From Siphonodentalium dalli (Eukaryota > Mollusca > Scaphopoda > Gadilida > Siphonodentaliidae), in the NCBI GenBank assembly GCA_032622095.1, contig CP136061.1:45641797-45705796 (forward strand): a stretch of 64,000 bases of DNA. The letters are read 5' to 3'. Positions within the stretch are counted from its first letter, which is position 1; each line of letters begins with the position of its first letter. Below are positions 44,991 through 58,030 of the stretch, one piece after another. The notes under the pieces are model-generated. The model worked only from the letters and a program-made list of their open reading frames with translations, had not been told where the DNA came from and did not search any database. Made by a program: the position numbers and the translations under genes.

Positions 44991-45524
44991 CTAGATAGAA
45001 CCGAATGTCCATATTTTACGGAAATCGATAAATAATTGAAAGGCAATATTATTTAAAGTAAAACGTCCGGTTTCTAACTCTCGCATGAAACATTGCCACT
45101 CCTCCAGTCGGTCATGCTCAGTGAGAAAATCTACTATATCTGGCAACAACTGTGACAATTCGTCTATACCACGAGTAGAGTCAGATTTTGTCATGGTAAT
45201 GTCCGATTCTTCTTGAAACAGCTCTGTGTGTGAACTCACATCTCGTGTCACTTTCTTCAGAGGTCTCTCGTGTATGTCGGTTTCGGTTTCATCCGGAAAA
45301 GTCAAAACGCAATCATCATCGTTTAAGCGGATTGTTGCCAGATCACAGGGTAGTGTTTTTGGAATAATCCCGAAATGCTCCGTCATGTACTGTGCGTTGC
45401 GCATATCATCACTCGATACGCTGCATAGCAAGACGATATCGAGGTCCTCGTGTGCAATGAGTGTATGCTGCAGCGTCTCGTTTCCATGTCCAATCATTGC
45501 TTGACAATAATAGCATCACCATTT
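44991..45524 (-). pseudogene. Zinc-finger-type exon, copy C (nonsense)
   Basis: A G-to-A change on the + strand at about 45518 turns the third codon of the exon (CGA, Arg) into TGA. The Met 25 bases further would restart translation but without the Cys pair. The rest of the frame is open, with KHFG changed to EHFG. Confidence 0.6.
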
Positions 45525-46904
45525 CTGAGGAATAGATATTCAGCAATGTAAATTCAACAATCAAGACTGTGGAAAAACGCTTAAAGGTGCCTTGTCTCTT
45601 TGCAGAAACACTTCCAACAACAACAACAACAACAACAACAACGACGACGACGACAACAACAACAACAACAGGTCAGCGAACACGTGTCCCCCGAAAGGTG
45701 GATTTTTAGTAACTTTTTTTAATTATGTCAAAATTCACAGTGACCAACTTCAAACTTGGCATTTGTCTTCTGAAATTTGAACTACGTACCACATACCAAG
45801 AGATTCAGTTGAATTTAAAAACAATCAGATACCTAAAAGTAAAGTTATCACCAGGAAACCAAAATAATAGTCAAATTCTAAGACGACAAGGACCATAACT
45901 CCGGCAAAATGGTCGGACCGAACCCATATTCACAATTTACCTGTATTTGGAGCTCATAAACTCACATACCAAATTTGGTTCAGATCCGATCATACAATCT
46001 TTAATTATCATCCGGAAACCTCAAAACGACAAAGTGCTAAATCGAAAAAGGGGCCATAACTCCGGACCTAACTTGACCTGTATTCCGAGCTCATAAACTC
46101 ACATACCAAATCTGGTTTCGATCCGTTAGCCTAAAACTGAAGTTCTCATCCGGAATCTTTCCGCACGGACGGACGCACGGGCGTCACAGCGACTCGATGG
46201 ACGGACGGACGGACGGACGGACGGACAAAAAGAATAGAAACTCGTTCGTAGACATATTTCCTTCATTGCGCCTAAACATAAACAGGAGAAACGCACACTA
46301 TTACATATAATTTACTTCACAATTTCATAAAATAAAATTACATTCAGAATTGTTATACAGTTCTAATAATAGTCACAATTCCTGTCCCAGTTTATACTAA
46401 AAATTAAAACTTCTTTTGTTATACCTATCCAACAATACAGGAACTTTAGGAACCGGATCTGTCAAATGTACGTGTACGCGAAGAGAAATACTGTCCTCAA
46501 AAAACAACAATATGATATGTGCTCAGTAATTGTTTGCATGTCGTAACTTTGTGAGAAAGAGATGTTATAATTTTGAGCAGATAACTGTATTTAGGTAATG
46601 TGAATCCAGTACAATATCTTGTGTTAGCCCAATAATTGTTTCAACATGATTATGGCGTTAGATGTGGACATGTAAAAACTACTCCGCACATATGTAGAGA
46701 ACCGGAGCCACCGCGAGTAAGTTGCAAAGAATCGGAGCCATCAACAGAGAACCGGAACATTCGCCATATTTTCATTATAGCTTCTTTTCTCAAAACAAAA
46801 AATGCGAGTTATAGTTGATTTTTTTAGCATCCCCCAGTGTATGTCAGGGGCCTCATATTTTAAAAGTTACGACGAATTTTTAGGAGTATTAGTCTGTAAA
46901 AATG

Positions 46905-47177
46905 TTATTGAAATGAAGAAGTTTTCTCACCAACTAACAAATACCGAGTAATTTCACAATAACATTTGAAATTCTGACCATAAACTGACTCGATTTTGGG
47001 ACATATATTACTAACGTTCAATTGTGCGTCCATTGCTCCTTCTGTTGTAATGATTCGAGGTAGCATGTGGCAGAAAACTTGCTGTGAGTATGACGATGTC
47101 ACGAAAATGAGCAAAATTGCAAAGAATCGGAAACTTTGCTCGGTAGAGAATGTAAATAAAGCTCGGTAGAGAACCAA
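46905..47177 (-). CDS. Small secreted-type protein, copy C
   Basis: The protein part matches copy A up to ITRY, then ends as in copy B at the TTG|GTGAGA site. Confidence 0.4.
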   Translation of the reverse strand: MVLYRALFTFSTEQSFRFFAILLIFVTSSYSQQVFCHMLPRIITTEGAMDAQLNVSNICPKIESVYGQNFKCYCEITRYLLVGEKTSSFQ

Positions 47178-47579
47178 ATCGCGAGGAGTAGTTCCCCCAC
47201 AGTGTGATCACCTGTATTGGAAATGCTAACACCCAGGGTTTAATATTAAAATACGGGCGGAATTCGCGGTGGGTATGCTGTTAAAATATTCAGCTCCGTC
47301 AAAAACCGCCACAAACAGAAAGAATAGTAAAATATAGTCAGACTTTGTTCTTAAATGTATACCAATCAGAAATATGGCATAAACAGTATGTTATTGTCAA
47401 ATGATTTTCCTTTGTTATGTAAACAAAATAAAAAAACGTTACAGAACCTGGCTTTTGTTTAGATCCGGATATGGTAAACATAAAGAGCGTTATTTGTTAC
47501 TTTTTCATGATATGGAAATAGTAAAGAGCGTTTATATCATTTGTGTGTGATTAACCAATATAATTGTGTTACCTACAAT

Positions 47580-50040
47580 AATTTATTGCAAAACACCTCA
47601 AAAGGCAGTTGCAAGATACTGATGAGCATCATATACATAAATAAGCAATACATAAAACAACTATTATAACAAACACAGTTCTTATCAACATTCCCTCAAA
47701 ATGTCTTCAAGTTTTATTATTCCGCCGAAGGAAGAATAGCCGGACTATGTTGCAAACCTTGTTAATTAATTTAATATTATCATTTCTTATAATCAGTGCA
47801 AATTTATCTGCATCATTTAAATTATTGAATTCACTATCGTGTTTCTCAATTTCGCTGAATAAATTAGATCTTAAATCATCGTATGCGTTACATTCAATGA
47901 TAAAAATGCATTTCAGATTCGACACATTGTTTGTCACACATGGGACACAACCGACTTTCTAATGGTATTACTGGTTGTATATGCCTCCCTTTTTATATTG
48001 CCAATATGTGGTTGCTCACGCGCAATCTAGAAACATTTCGCGAGCAATTTGTGATCGTGTGTGAATGACATATGGCTCAATTTTTTATTCATCTTTAAAT
48101 ATCCTATAGTTTAGTTTTCCCTGTCGGTCTATCGTCATTGAATATATCATTGCGAAACACTTCCATATGTTCTTATTTCAATGTCTTAGTCAGCATCTGT
48201 TCACGCTGCCCTGGTAGTTGGTCTGCGCTATTGATTACAATGTTATAACACGACAATTGGGTGGGCCATGTTAAAGGTAATTTACAATTCAGAGATGCTT
48301 TGTAGCATGCGGATAAGATATTATGGTCATCTACTTTTGACAGTTTTAGCTAGCATGTACCTGAAGAGTTGTGAAATGGCATCATTCGCGATAGGGAAAC
48401 GGCCTAACTCTGCTCTAGAAGCGTGATTTGAGGCCTTTCTATTCAAACATAGAGCCCGCTTACAAAACTTTAGATGTGTTTGTTCACAATAAAATAGGCT
48501 TAATTAGATTATCAAATAATTAGCATTTAGTGGCGATAGGTAACACCCGTGTTGTTTTTGTTAAATTTGTTAAAAAGAACATGGCTTTTGATGCTTTTGT
48601 GCTCAGATTATCCTGTACTTTTTTCATTTTTCCATTAGATGTGAAAATTAGTCCTAAATATTTATATTCATCCACTAATTCTATTGGCATATCATCAATA
48701 TTAAATACATGACCATGTTTTGTTTTTCTTGAACGAAAGATCATACATTTGGTTTTTCTTACATTAACAGATAGTCCATTGTCAAGCGCGTATTTCTCTA
48801 ACTTCTTAATCCCCGATTGTAAACCTGTCGGTGATTCAGATAACATCACCAGATCGTCTGCGAAAAGCAAATGATTGAGGTTATGATCATGAGCGTATAC
48901 TGGGTCACATGTTTCGTCAAAAATATTAGCTATATCATCAATGAAAATCTTGAACAACGTAGGGGATAGAGAACAGCATTGTCGGACACATATTGTAGAC
49001 AATATCGGGGGACCAATTCCCGCCGTTGTTTTAACAGAATAGTAGCTTGATTTGTAAAGAGAAGATAACGCGTCATATATATGATCATTAATTCCTACAC
49101 GTTGCAATTTTTCGAATAACAACGATCTATCAACTGAACCAAATGCTTTCTGAAAATCAACAAAAGCTGCATATAGAGGTTTTTTGTTTTCTTTATACCT
49201 ATTAACGATAGTTCGCAATATAAAAGAGCTATCAATTGTACTCCGATTTTTCCTAAATCCGAATTGCTTGTCACTAATTAAGTCATTTGCTTCAAGATAA
49301 GAGTTTATTCGTGTGTTTATAACTTTGTTGAATAACTTACCAAATTTACTGCTTAAAGCAATAGGTCTATAATTGTTAGGGTCATGTCTATTGCCCTTCT
49401 TATATAGGGTTTTGATTGTTGACTCGCTCCAGCATACAGGAAAATGACCTGAGTGCCAACTGTGTTGAACAATTTTGTGACCTCGTCCAACATAAATGGA
49501 ATTACTGATTTTAATAATTCATTTGAAATGTTATCTGGTCCACTAGCTTTGTTATTTTTAAGTTGATACAGGTTATCTAATATTTTGCCTTTAGTTATAT
49601 CACCATTGTTGAAATTTGTCACAACGGTGCTTTGTTTCGTGGATTTTGATTGCTTTTCAATTGGTTCGGTTTTTGGATATAGCAGTTTATCGAGAAAAAA
49701 TGGATTGTTTCGTCCGGGTCTAAATTATTAGAGTTTTCCTTCTTCGGTCGCATATTATTCACGATTCTCCAATATTTCGAGGGGTCACTAGTTTCGAGAT
49801 TTGATAGCTCGTCAACAATATTTTGTTGGAAAATGCGAGATTTCCTTTTTGTCTCCCGTTTATATGCTTTTTTTGCTGTAAAAAATTTCAATGTAAGAGA
49901 TCTATCATGTGGTTTTCTTTTCATTTCCTCAATAACATTTTCCATTTCTTTTTTAAGCTTTTTGCATTCCTCATCAAACCATAGTCGTTTCGGTCTGCAC
50001 CTATGTTTATTAAGGGAAAATAATTGTGTTATGTAAACAA
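47580..50040 (-). pseudogene. LINE reverse transcriptase, unit C
   Basis: The RT core is open over 232 codons (48520-49218) with FADDLVML and the unusual CVRQCC. A base gained near 49692 ('tcgagaaaaaatgg') shifts the frame between the N-terminal linker and the core. The C-terminal knuckle piece is at 47707-47960. Confidence 0.85.
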
Positions 50041-52359
50041 AAGAAAAACTTTTGTAACACGAGCAGGCTCTTGTTTACGTACACCATCTTACGTCTTGAC
50101 GACACTATACTATTTACGCGCTGATTATGTTTGGCATATTACAAAACTATATATATTTTAATATTCCTTCTGTTGATGGCGATTTGAACAAATATGAATA
50201 TTTCTGCAACGAACGCCGTCCGTGCCTTTAAGAGTGAAATAGTCCATTTGCCTATGATCTACACTATTATCCGACACACATTGAGTCCACCATCCCCATT
50301 TAAGTGATCCTGCTAATTTGATATGACGCTGGCGGGTCCTGCTCAATTTGTGGCGCTGTTAGGTCCACCTGAATTGATAAGGCACTGGTTGTCCGGTTGA
50401 AATACTATGCTAATGATTGGTTCTTCTGAATTTATATGATGCTGGTAGGGGAAATACGAGGCTGTTAATAAAATGTACCGTTACTGTTTCTAACAACCTC
50501 TGTATGACACATTCATGTACATAATATATTTTAAGGAATAACCATCTTGACCGTGGTGGCCGGGTTTGCAACAAACCAAGTTGGTGCTTTTCATTAGGCT
50601 TACATGATTGGCATTTTATCTACATTTTATTTGAAATATTTCACACCTTCGTCTACCTTCTGTTATTTTCATAATTTGATGTGAAATAGGACAGAGCATC
50701 TACTCAATTTTAAACTATCAATTTGAAGGGGGAAATTATAATCCTCTATAACCAAATACGAAAGTTACTATAACAACACCTGTTCACCCTCACAATATGA
50801 TAGATACATTCTAACAATGTAAACAAAAATTGGTTTAAACTTACAAAAACAACAATCTTCAAGGCTGGTCATTGGAGACTTTGATGAAAATATTTCAGGC
50901 AATTCTTCAATGATTGGCCATTTATAAACGGACAATCCGTACCTAAAATGTTAGTTAATTAATGGACAATCCGACCACGCGTGGCACGCGAGCTTGGGAT
51001 TGTCCACTAAATGACGACATGTATAGCTAATCCTGCATGTTAGCTTCATATTTAATATGAAGGGCAATAACTCTATAAAAAAAAAAAATTTACTAAATAA
51101 CGGCGATTTGTATGAGAATTGTTTTTGACGAAATAACGGAAATATTCGAAGAAGTGTTTTTGCAAAAATATTTTTTTGTGACGGACCAAAACAACATAAA
51201 GCAAGATAAATATAATTCAATCACGTTTGCAATAATTCGACAGACATAAACACTCAATAGTGATTCATCTTTTCATATATTATTTTGTTTTATGTGACTT
51301 TTTCAAAACAAATTGTTCTGCAAATGGTAATTTTGTCAACATGAACAGACACATTTAAAATGGAGCTATATTTATTCTTGAAGGTGTCTTTACTTCCTCT
51401 TTTGTTGTGATATGGAAATCAATATTACATTTCAACCCTAGCAGTTTCGAGATCGTTTTTTTTTTTTTTTTGCTAAATTGTGATTATGTGATAAAAAGGA
51501 TTTCAAATTCGTCGCAATTCTATACGAAATTTATTAATATCGTTCACTAAACTCGTTTAATAAATTTCGGATAGAATTGCGACCCATTAGAGGTCCTCTA
51601 TTAATGCACTGGATGAATGAATTCATTAATCGCCCAGTGCGTGAACAATATCCAAGTACATTGGTGACTGAATGTTAACCAATGAAAAATGATATAATGC
51701 TAGATTGTAAACTGGTCTATAAACAAATTTAACCCACCTTCGGAATAAAGAACCTTCGGAATAATGAACCCTACTCACCATGAACAGTGTATGGATTTTA
51801 AATCCGACATAATACTGCAATGTAGACTGATATGAAAGAGTACTATAATTGAGTTCTCTTGCTGATTTATTTCAGAAGTTCGTAAAATTTGAGGGTGAGT
51901 GTCACAAAAACAAAATAACAAAAAAACAAAAACAAAAACAAAAACCGGCTAAAACCATAGGCTAGTGACAAAGTTCACAAGTCCGATTTTGGTGGAAAAC
52001 ACACCATTTGTCCCATTCCGCATTAATTCAAAAAAACGGTTATTTCAGTAGCAACGTATTTCAATTTGTCTTATTGGTCATGTCATGGCAATTCTTTCTT
52101 TTGATGTATCATTAGAAAGTATCAAACAAAGGGAAGTCGAGGTTTGGTATGGAAAACTAGCTAAACCTAATGTCTAAAAGGCACTAAAAGGCACGGCGCT
52201 TAACTTTGATTATGAAATATTTTTCTTTAGCTCGAACGCTCCGTCAACCGTGGCATTGAATCATGTCTGGTGGAAAAGACCAAAACATACATACCTGAAC
52301 GTTACTATGGGATAAACTATAGCGTTTATCACAATACACTTTTGTAAATTCTAGTTAAA

Positions 52360-52786
52360 CAGCAGCAGCAGCAGCAACAACATCAACAACAGCAGCAACA
52401 ACAACAACCACAACAACAAATGAATCAAGGTAGTTTTGAACTAGACATCTTAGGCCTAATAAATAAGTTCGATGGAAAGGCAGACAACATAAACTCGTTT
52501 CTAAAATGCTTCGACGAAGTATTGAGAATGGGATTTCTGACTGATTTGGACAAAACCAATATTTTCCCAGTATTATAGTATTTGCAGGATCTGCCAAAGA
52601 ATGGTATAGTGCCCAAACGCAGGCAACCAGAACAGATTATCACACAATGGGGCAACAGTTTGAAGCTTATTATAATTTGGCCTTTTTAGAGGCACAACAC
52701 AAGGATGATGAATCAGTGAGAGAGTTCATAATGAACTTGCGATCAAAGTCAACAGCTGTGGGTTCACATCACGATAACCCCCAGAA
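52360..52786 (+). pseudogene. Gag-like fragment, unit C
   Basis: Same frame break. Private changes are RFE to SFE and NMRSK to NLRSK. Confidence 0.75.
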
Positions 52787-52799
52787 GATTGTTTCACAT

Positions 52800-53637
52800 C
52801 GCGCTCTCCATGTGAAACACTCCTCTGTGGTGATCGTGATATGAAACACTCCGCTGGTTGATCGCGATGTGAAACACTCCTCTGGGGTGACAGCGATGTG
52901 AAACACTCCTCTTGGGAGATCGCCGGGGGGGGGGGGCGATCGCGATGTCTGGTGTGATCGCGATCCGAAACACTCCTCTTGGGAGATCGCGATGTGAAGC
53001 ACTGCTGGGGAGATCGCGATGTGAAGCACTGCTGGGGTGATCGCGATGTGTCACACTCCTCTTGGGTGATCGCTGCTGGAGTGTTTCACATCGAAATCAT
53101 CTAGCAGAATGTTTCATATCGCGATAACACCAGAGGAGTGCTTCACATCGCTATCACCTCAGAGGAGTGTTTCACATCGCGATTAGCCAATAGGAGTGTT
53201 TCAAATTGCGACCACCTAGATGAGTTTTTCACATCGCGATAATCGCAGAGGAATGCTTCACGTCGCGACCACATCAGAGGACTGTTTCTTATCGCGACAA
53301 CAACAGAGGAGTTTCTCACATCGCGACTACCAAAGCGAAGTGTTTCACATCGCGATCACCCCCAGCAGAGTGTTTCACGTCGCGATCACCCCGGAGGAGT
53401 GTGTCACATCGCAATCATCGCAGAGGAGTGCTTCTCGTCAGGACCATCTCAGAGGAGTGTTGCACATCGCGATAACCCCAGAATAGAGTTTCACATCAAG
53501 ATCACACAAGTGGAGTGCTTCACATCGCCATAGCACCAGCGGAGTCTTTCACATCGCAATAACCCCAAGATATTGTTTCACATCGCGACCACCCCAGATG
53601 AGTGTTTCACATCGCGATCACCTGAGCAGTGTGTTTC
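52800..53637. repeat. 29-bp minisatellite with orientation switch, end of unit C
   Basis: Same unit as in B. Switch at about 53072. The first half is shorter (about 270 bp) and contains a 13-base G run, the second half longer (about 565 bp). Confidence 0.95.
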
Positions 53638-53683
53638 ACATCACTTCAAGTTTTCAACCATCTCCAACAATTACTACTTTCAG

Positions 53684-53946
53684 TGGGAAACTTGTCTATC
53701 ATAGACTACACACTCAACACGAGAACAATAGAGAACCACGCATCCGATAAAGACAAATGTGCAGTTATTCAGAAATGTCCTCAATTCGATACAAATGTCT
53801 TCACTGGAACGTGGGTTCCTCGACAATACAGTCCGTTACTGGGAATGAAGATGACTCAATGGAATAATGCCACGTGTTCCATGAAACTACCCAACGAGCT
53901 CTACAGCGAGTTGGCTAGATGGAAGTCACGTGACCCTCGATGTCAG
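53684..53946 (+). CDS. Exon-like ORF unique to unit D
   Basis: After a fair 3' splice site (ccaacaattactactttcag) a frame of about 88 codons encodes VGNLSIIDYTLNTRTIEN, CAVIQKCPQFDTNVFTGTW, QWNNATCSMKLPNELY and ARWKSRDPRC. It has four to five Cys, two N-glycosylation sites and conserved-looking Trp/Pro/Gly positions, which fits a lumenal or extracellular domain. It ends at the join to the zinc-finger exon (53947). The acceptor phase is 1, whereas the membrane-protein exon at 24907-25514 leaves phase 2, so the two are not directly consecutive. The family is not recognised. Confidence 0.45.
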
Positions 53947-54270
53947 TCCGATTCTTCTTGAAACAGCTCTTTGTGTGAACTCACATCTCGTGTCACTTTC
54001 TTCAGATGTCTCTCGTGTATGTCGGTTTCGGTTTCATCCGGAAAAGTCAAAACGCAATCATCATCGTTTAAGCGGATTGTTGCCAGATCACAGGGTAGTG
54101 TTTTTTGGAATAATCCCGAAATGCTTCGTCATGTACTGTGCGTTGCGCATATCATCACTCGATACGCTGCATAGCAAGACGGTATCGAGGTCCTCGTGTG
54201 CAATTAGTGTATGCTGCAGCGTCTCGTTTCCATGTCCAATCATTGCTTGACAATAATAGCATCGCCATTT
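53947..54270 (-). pseudogene. Zinc-finger-type exon, copy D (truncated, frameshifted)
   Basis: Only the N-terminal part is present. The C-terminal helical half is replaced by the unit-D-specific segment. An extra T in the GTGTTTTTTGG run (about 54101-54108) shifts the frame after the finger. Confidence 0.7.
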
Positions 54271-55637
54271 CTGAGGAATAGATATTCAGCAATGTAAATT
54301 CAACAATCAAGACTTTGGCAAAACGCTTAAAGGTGCCTTGTCTCTTTGCAGAAACACTTCCAACAACAACAACAACAACGACGACGACGACAGCAACAAC
54401 AACAACAACAGGTCAGCGAACACGTGTCCCCCGAAAGGTGGATTTTTAGTAACTTTTTTTAATTATGTCAAAATTCACAGTGACCAACTTCAAACTTGGC
54501 ATTTGTCTTCTGAAATTTGAACTACGTACCACATACCAAGAGATTCAGTTGAATTTAAAAACAATCAGATACCTAAAAGTAAAGTTATCACCAGGAAACC
54601 AAAATAATAGTCAAATTCTAAGACGACAAGGACCATAACTCCGGCAAAATGGTCGGACCGAACCCATATTCACAATTTACCTGTATTTGGAGCTCATAAA
54701 CTCACATACCAAATTTGGTTCAGATCCGATCATACAATCTTTAATTATCATCCGGAAACCTCAAAACGACAAAGTGCTAAATCGAAAAAGGGGCCATAAC
54801 TCCGGACCTAAATTGACCTGTATTTCGAGCTCATAAACTCACATACCAAATCTGGTTTCGATCCGTTAGCCTAAAACTGAAGTTCTCATCCGGAATCTTT
54901 CCGCACGGACGGACGCACGGGCGTCCCAGCGACTCGATGGACGGACGGACGGACGGGCAAAAAGAATAGAAACTCGTTCGTAGACATATTTCCTTCATTG
55001 CGCCTAAACATAAACAGGAGAAACGCACACTATTACATATAATTTACTTAACAATTTCATAAAATAAAATTACTTTCAGAATTGTTATACAGTTCTAATA
55101 ATAGTCACAATTCCTGTCCCAGTTTATACTAAAAATTAAAACTTCTTTTGTTATACCTATCCAACAATACAGAAACTTTAGGAACCGGATCTGTCAAATG
55201 TACGTGTACGCGAAGAGAAATACTGTCCTCAAGAAACAACAATATGATATGTGCTCAGTAATTGTTTGCATGTCGTAACTTTGTGAGAAAGAGATGTGAT
55301 AATTTTGAGCAGATAACTGTATTTAGGTAATGTGAATCCAGTACAATATCTTGTGTTAGCCCAATAATTGTTTCAACATGATTATGGCGTTAGATGTGGA
55401 CATGTAAAAACTACTCCGCACATATGTAGAGAACCGGAGCCACCGCGAGTAAGTTGCAAAGAATCGGAGCCATCAACAGAGAACCGGAACATTCGCCATA
55501 TTTTCATTATAGCTTCTTTTCTCAAAACAAAAAATGCGAGTTATAGTTGATTTTTTTTAGCATCCCCCAGTGTATGTCAGGGGCCTCATATTTTAAAAGT
55601 TACGACGAATTTTTAGGAGTATTAGTCTGTAAAAATG

Positions 55638-55910
55638 TTATTGAAATGAAGAAGTTTTCTCACCAACTAACAAATACCGAGTAATTTCACAATAACATTT
55701 GAAATTCTGACCATAAACTGACTCGATTTTGGGACATATATTACTAACGTTCAATTGTGCGTCCATTGCTCCTTCTGTTGTAATGATTCGAGGTAGCATG
55801 TGGCAGAAAACTTGCTGTGAGTATGACGATGTCACGAAAATTAGCAAAATTGCAAAGAATCGGAAACTTTGCTCGGTAGAGAATGTAAATAAAGCTCGGT
55901 AGAGAACCAA
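55638..55910 (-). CDS. Small secreted-type protein, copy D
   Basis: The protein is as in copy C. A change of ATGAGC to ATTAGC at about 55840 alters the overlapping frame but is silent or conservative here. Confidence 0.4.
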   Translation of the reverse strand: MVLYRALFTFSTEQSFRFFAILLIFVTSSYSQQVFCHMLPRIITTEGAMDAQLNVSNICPKIESVYGQNFKCYCEITRYLLVGEKTSSFQ

Positions 55911-56314
55911 ATCGCGAGGAGTAGTTCCCCCACAGTGTGATCACCTGTATTGGAAATGCTAACACCCAGGGTTTAATATTAAAGATACGGGCGGAATTCG
56001 CGGTGGGTATGCTGTTAAAATATTCAGCTCCGTCAAAAACCGCCACAAACAGAAAGAATAGTAAAATATAGTCACACTTTGTTCTTAAATGTATACCAAT
56101 CAGAAATATGGCATAAACAGTATGTTATTGTCAAATGATTTTCCTTTGTTATGTAAACAAAATAAAAAAACGTTACAGAACCTGGCTTTTGTTTAGATCC
56201 GGATATGGTAAACATAAAGAGCGTTATTTGTTACTGTTTTCCTGATATGGAAATAGTAAAGAGCGTTTATATCATTTGTGTGTGATTAACAAATATAATT
56301 GTGTTACCTACAAT

Positions 56315-58030
56315 AATTTATTGCAAAACACCTCAAAAGGCAGTTGCAAGATACTGATGAGCATCATATACATAAATAAGCAATACATAAAACAACTATT
56401 ATAACAAACACAGTTCTTATCAACATTCCCTCAAAATGTCTTCAAGTTTTATTATTCCGCCGAAGGAAGAATAGCCGGACTATTTTGCAAACCTTGTTAA
56501 TTAATTTAATATTATCATTTCTTATAATCAGTGCAAATTTATCTGCATCATTTAAATTATTGAATTCACTATCGTGTTTCTCAATTTCGCTGAATAAATT
56601 AGATCTTAAATCATCGTATGCGTTACATTCAATGATAAAAATGCATTTCAGATTCGACACGTTGTTTGTCACACATGGGACACAACCGACTTTCTAATGG
56701 TATTACTGGTTGTATATGCCTCCCTTTTTCTATTGCCAATATGTGGTTGCTCACGCGCAATCTAGAAACATTTCGCGAGCAATTTGTGATCGTGTGTGAA
56801 TGACATATGGCTCAATTTTTTATTCATCTTTAAATATCCTATAGTTTAGTTTTCCCTGTCGGTCTATCGTCATTGAATATATCATTGCGAAACACTTCCA
56901 TATGTTCTTATTTCAATGTCTTAGTCAGCATCTGTTCACGCTGCCCTGGTAGTTGGTCTGCGCTATTGATTACAATGTTATAACACGACAATTGGGTGGG
57001 CCATGTTAACGGTAATTTACAATTCAGAGATTCTTTGTAGCATGCGGATAAGATATTATGGTCATCTACTTTTGACAGTTTTAGCTAGCATGTACCAGAA
57101 GAGTTGTGACATGGCATCATTCGCGATAGGGAAACGGCCTAACTCTGCTCTAGAAGCGTGATTTGAGGCCTTTCTATTCAAACATAGAGCCCGCTTACAA
57201 AACTTTAGATGTGTTTGTTCACAATAAAATAGGCTTAATTAGATTATCAAATAATTGTCACTAATTAAGTCATTTGCTTCAAGATAAGAGTTTATTCGTG
57301 TGTTTATAACTTTGTTGAATAACTTACCAAATTTACTGCTTAAAGCAATAGGTCTATACTTGTTAGGGTCATGTCTATTGCCCTTCTTATATAGGGTTTT
57401 GATTGTTGACTCGCTCCAGCATACATGAAAATGACCTGAGTGCCAACTGTGTTGAACAATTTTGTGACCTCGTCCAACATAAATGGAATTACTCATTTTA
57501 ATAATTCATTTGAAATGTTATCTGGTCCACTAGCTTTGTTATTTTTAAGTTGATACAGGTTATCTAATATTTTGCCTTTAGTTATATCACCATTGTTGAA
57601 ATTTGTCACAACGGTGCTTTGTTTCGTGGATTTTGATTGCTTTTCAATTGGTTCGGTTTTTGGACATAGCAGTTTATCGAAAAAATGGATTGTTTCGTCC
57701 GGGTCTAAATTATTAGAGTTTTCCTTCTTCGGTCGCATATTATTCACGATTCTCCAATATTTCGAGGGGTCACTAGTTTCGAGATTTGATAGCTCGTCAA
57801 CAATATTTTGTTGGAAAATGCGAGATTTTACTTTTTGTCTCCCGTTTATATGCTTTTTTTGCTGTAAAAAATTTCAATGTAAGAGATCTATCATGTGGTT
57901 TTCTTTTCATTTCCTCAATAACATTTTCCATTTCTTTTTTAAGCTTTTTGCATTCCTCATCAAACCATAGTCGTTTCCGTCTGCACCTATGTTTATTAAG
58001 GGAAAATAATTGTGTTATGTAAACAGAAGC
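56315..58030 (-). pseudogene. LINE reverse transcriptase, unit D (core deleted)
   Basis: About 755 bp equivalent to 48516-49270 of unit C are missing at 57256. The deletion includes motifs A, B and the FADD motif, and the frame continues from SDN into LII. A further A is gained near 57830 ('ttttactttttg'). The C-terminal piece is at 56442-56700. Confidence 0.85.

Larger units (their letters stand above)
44106..53637. repeat. Tandem array unit C
   Basis: It starts with the 'cttccgattttcgtt' fragment also present before unit A. The zinc-finger exon has a nonsense change and the LINE a private frameshift near 49690. It ends in a minisatellite with a poly-G run (52924-52937). Confidence 0.9.
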
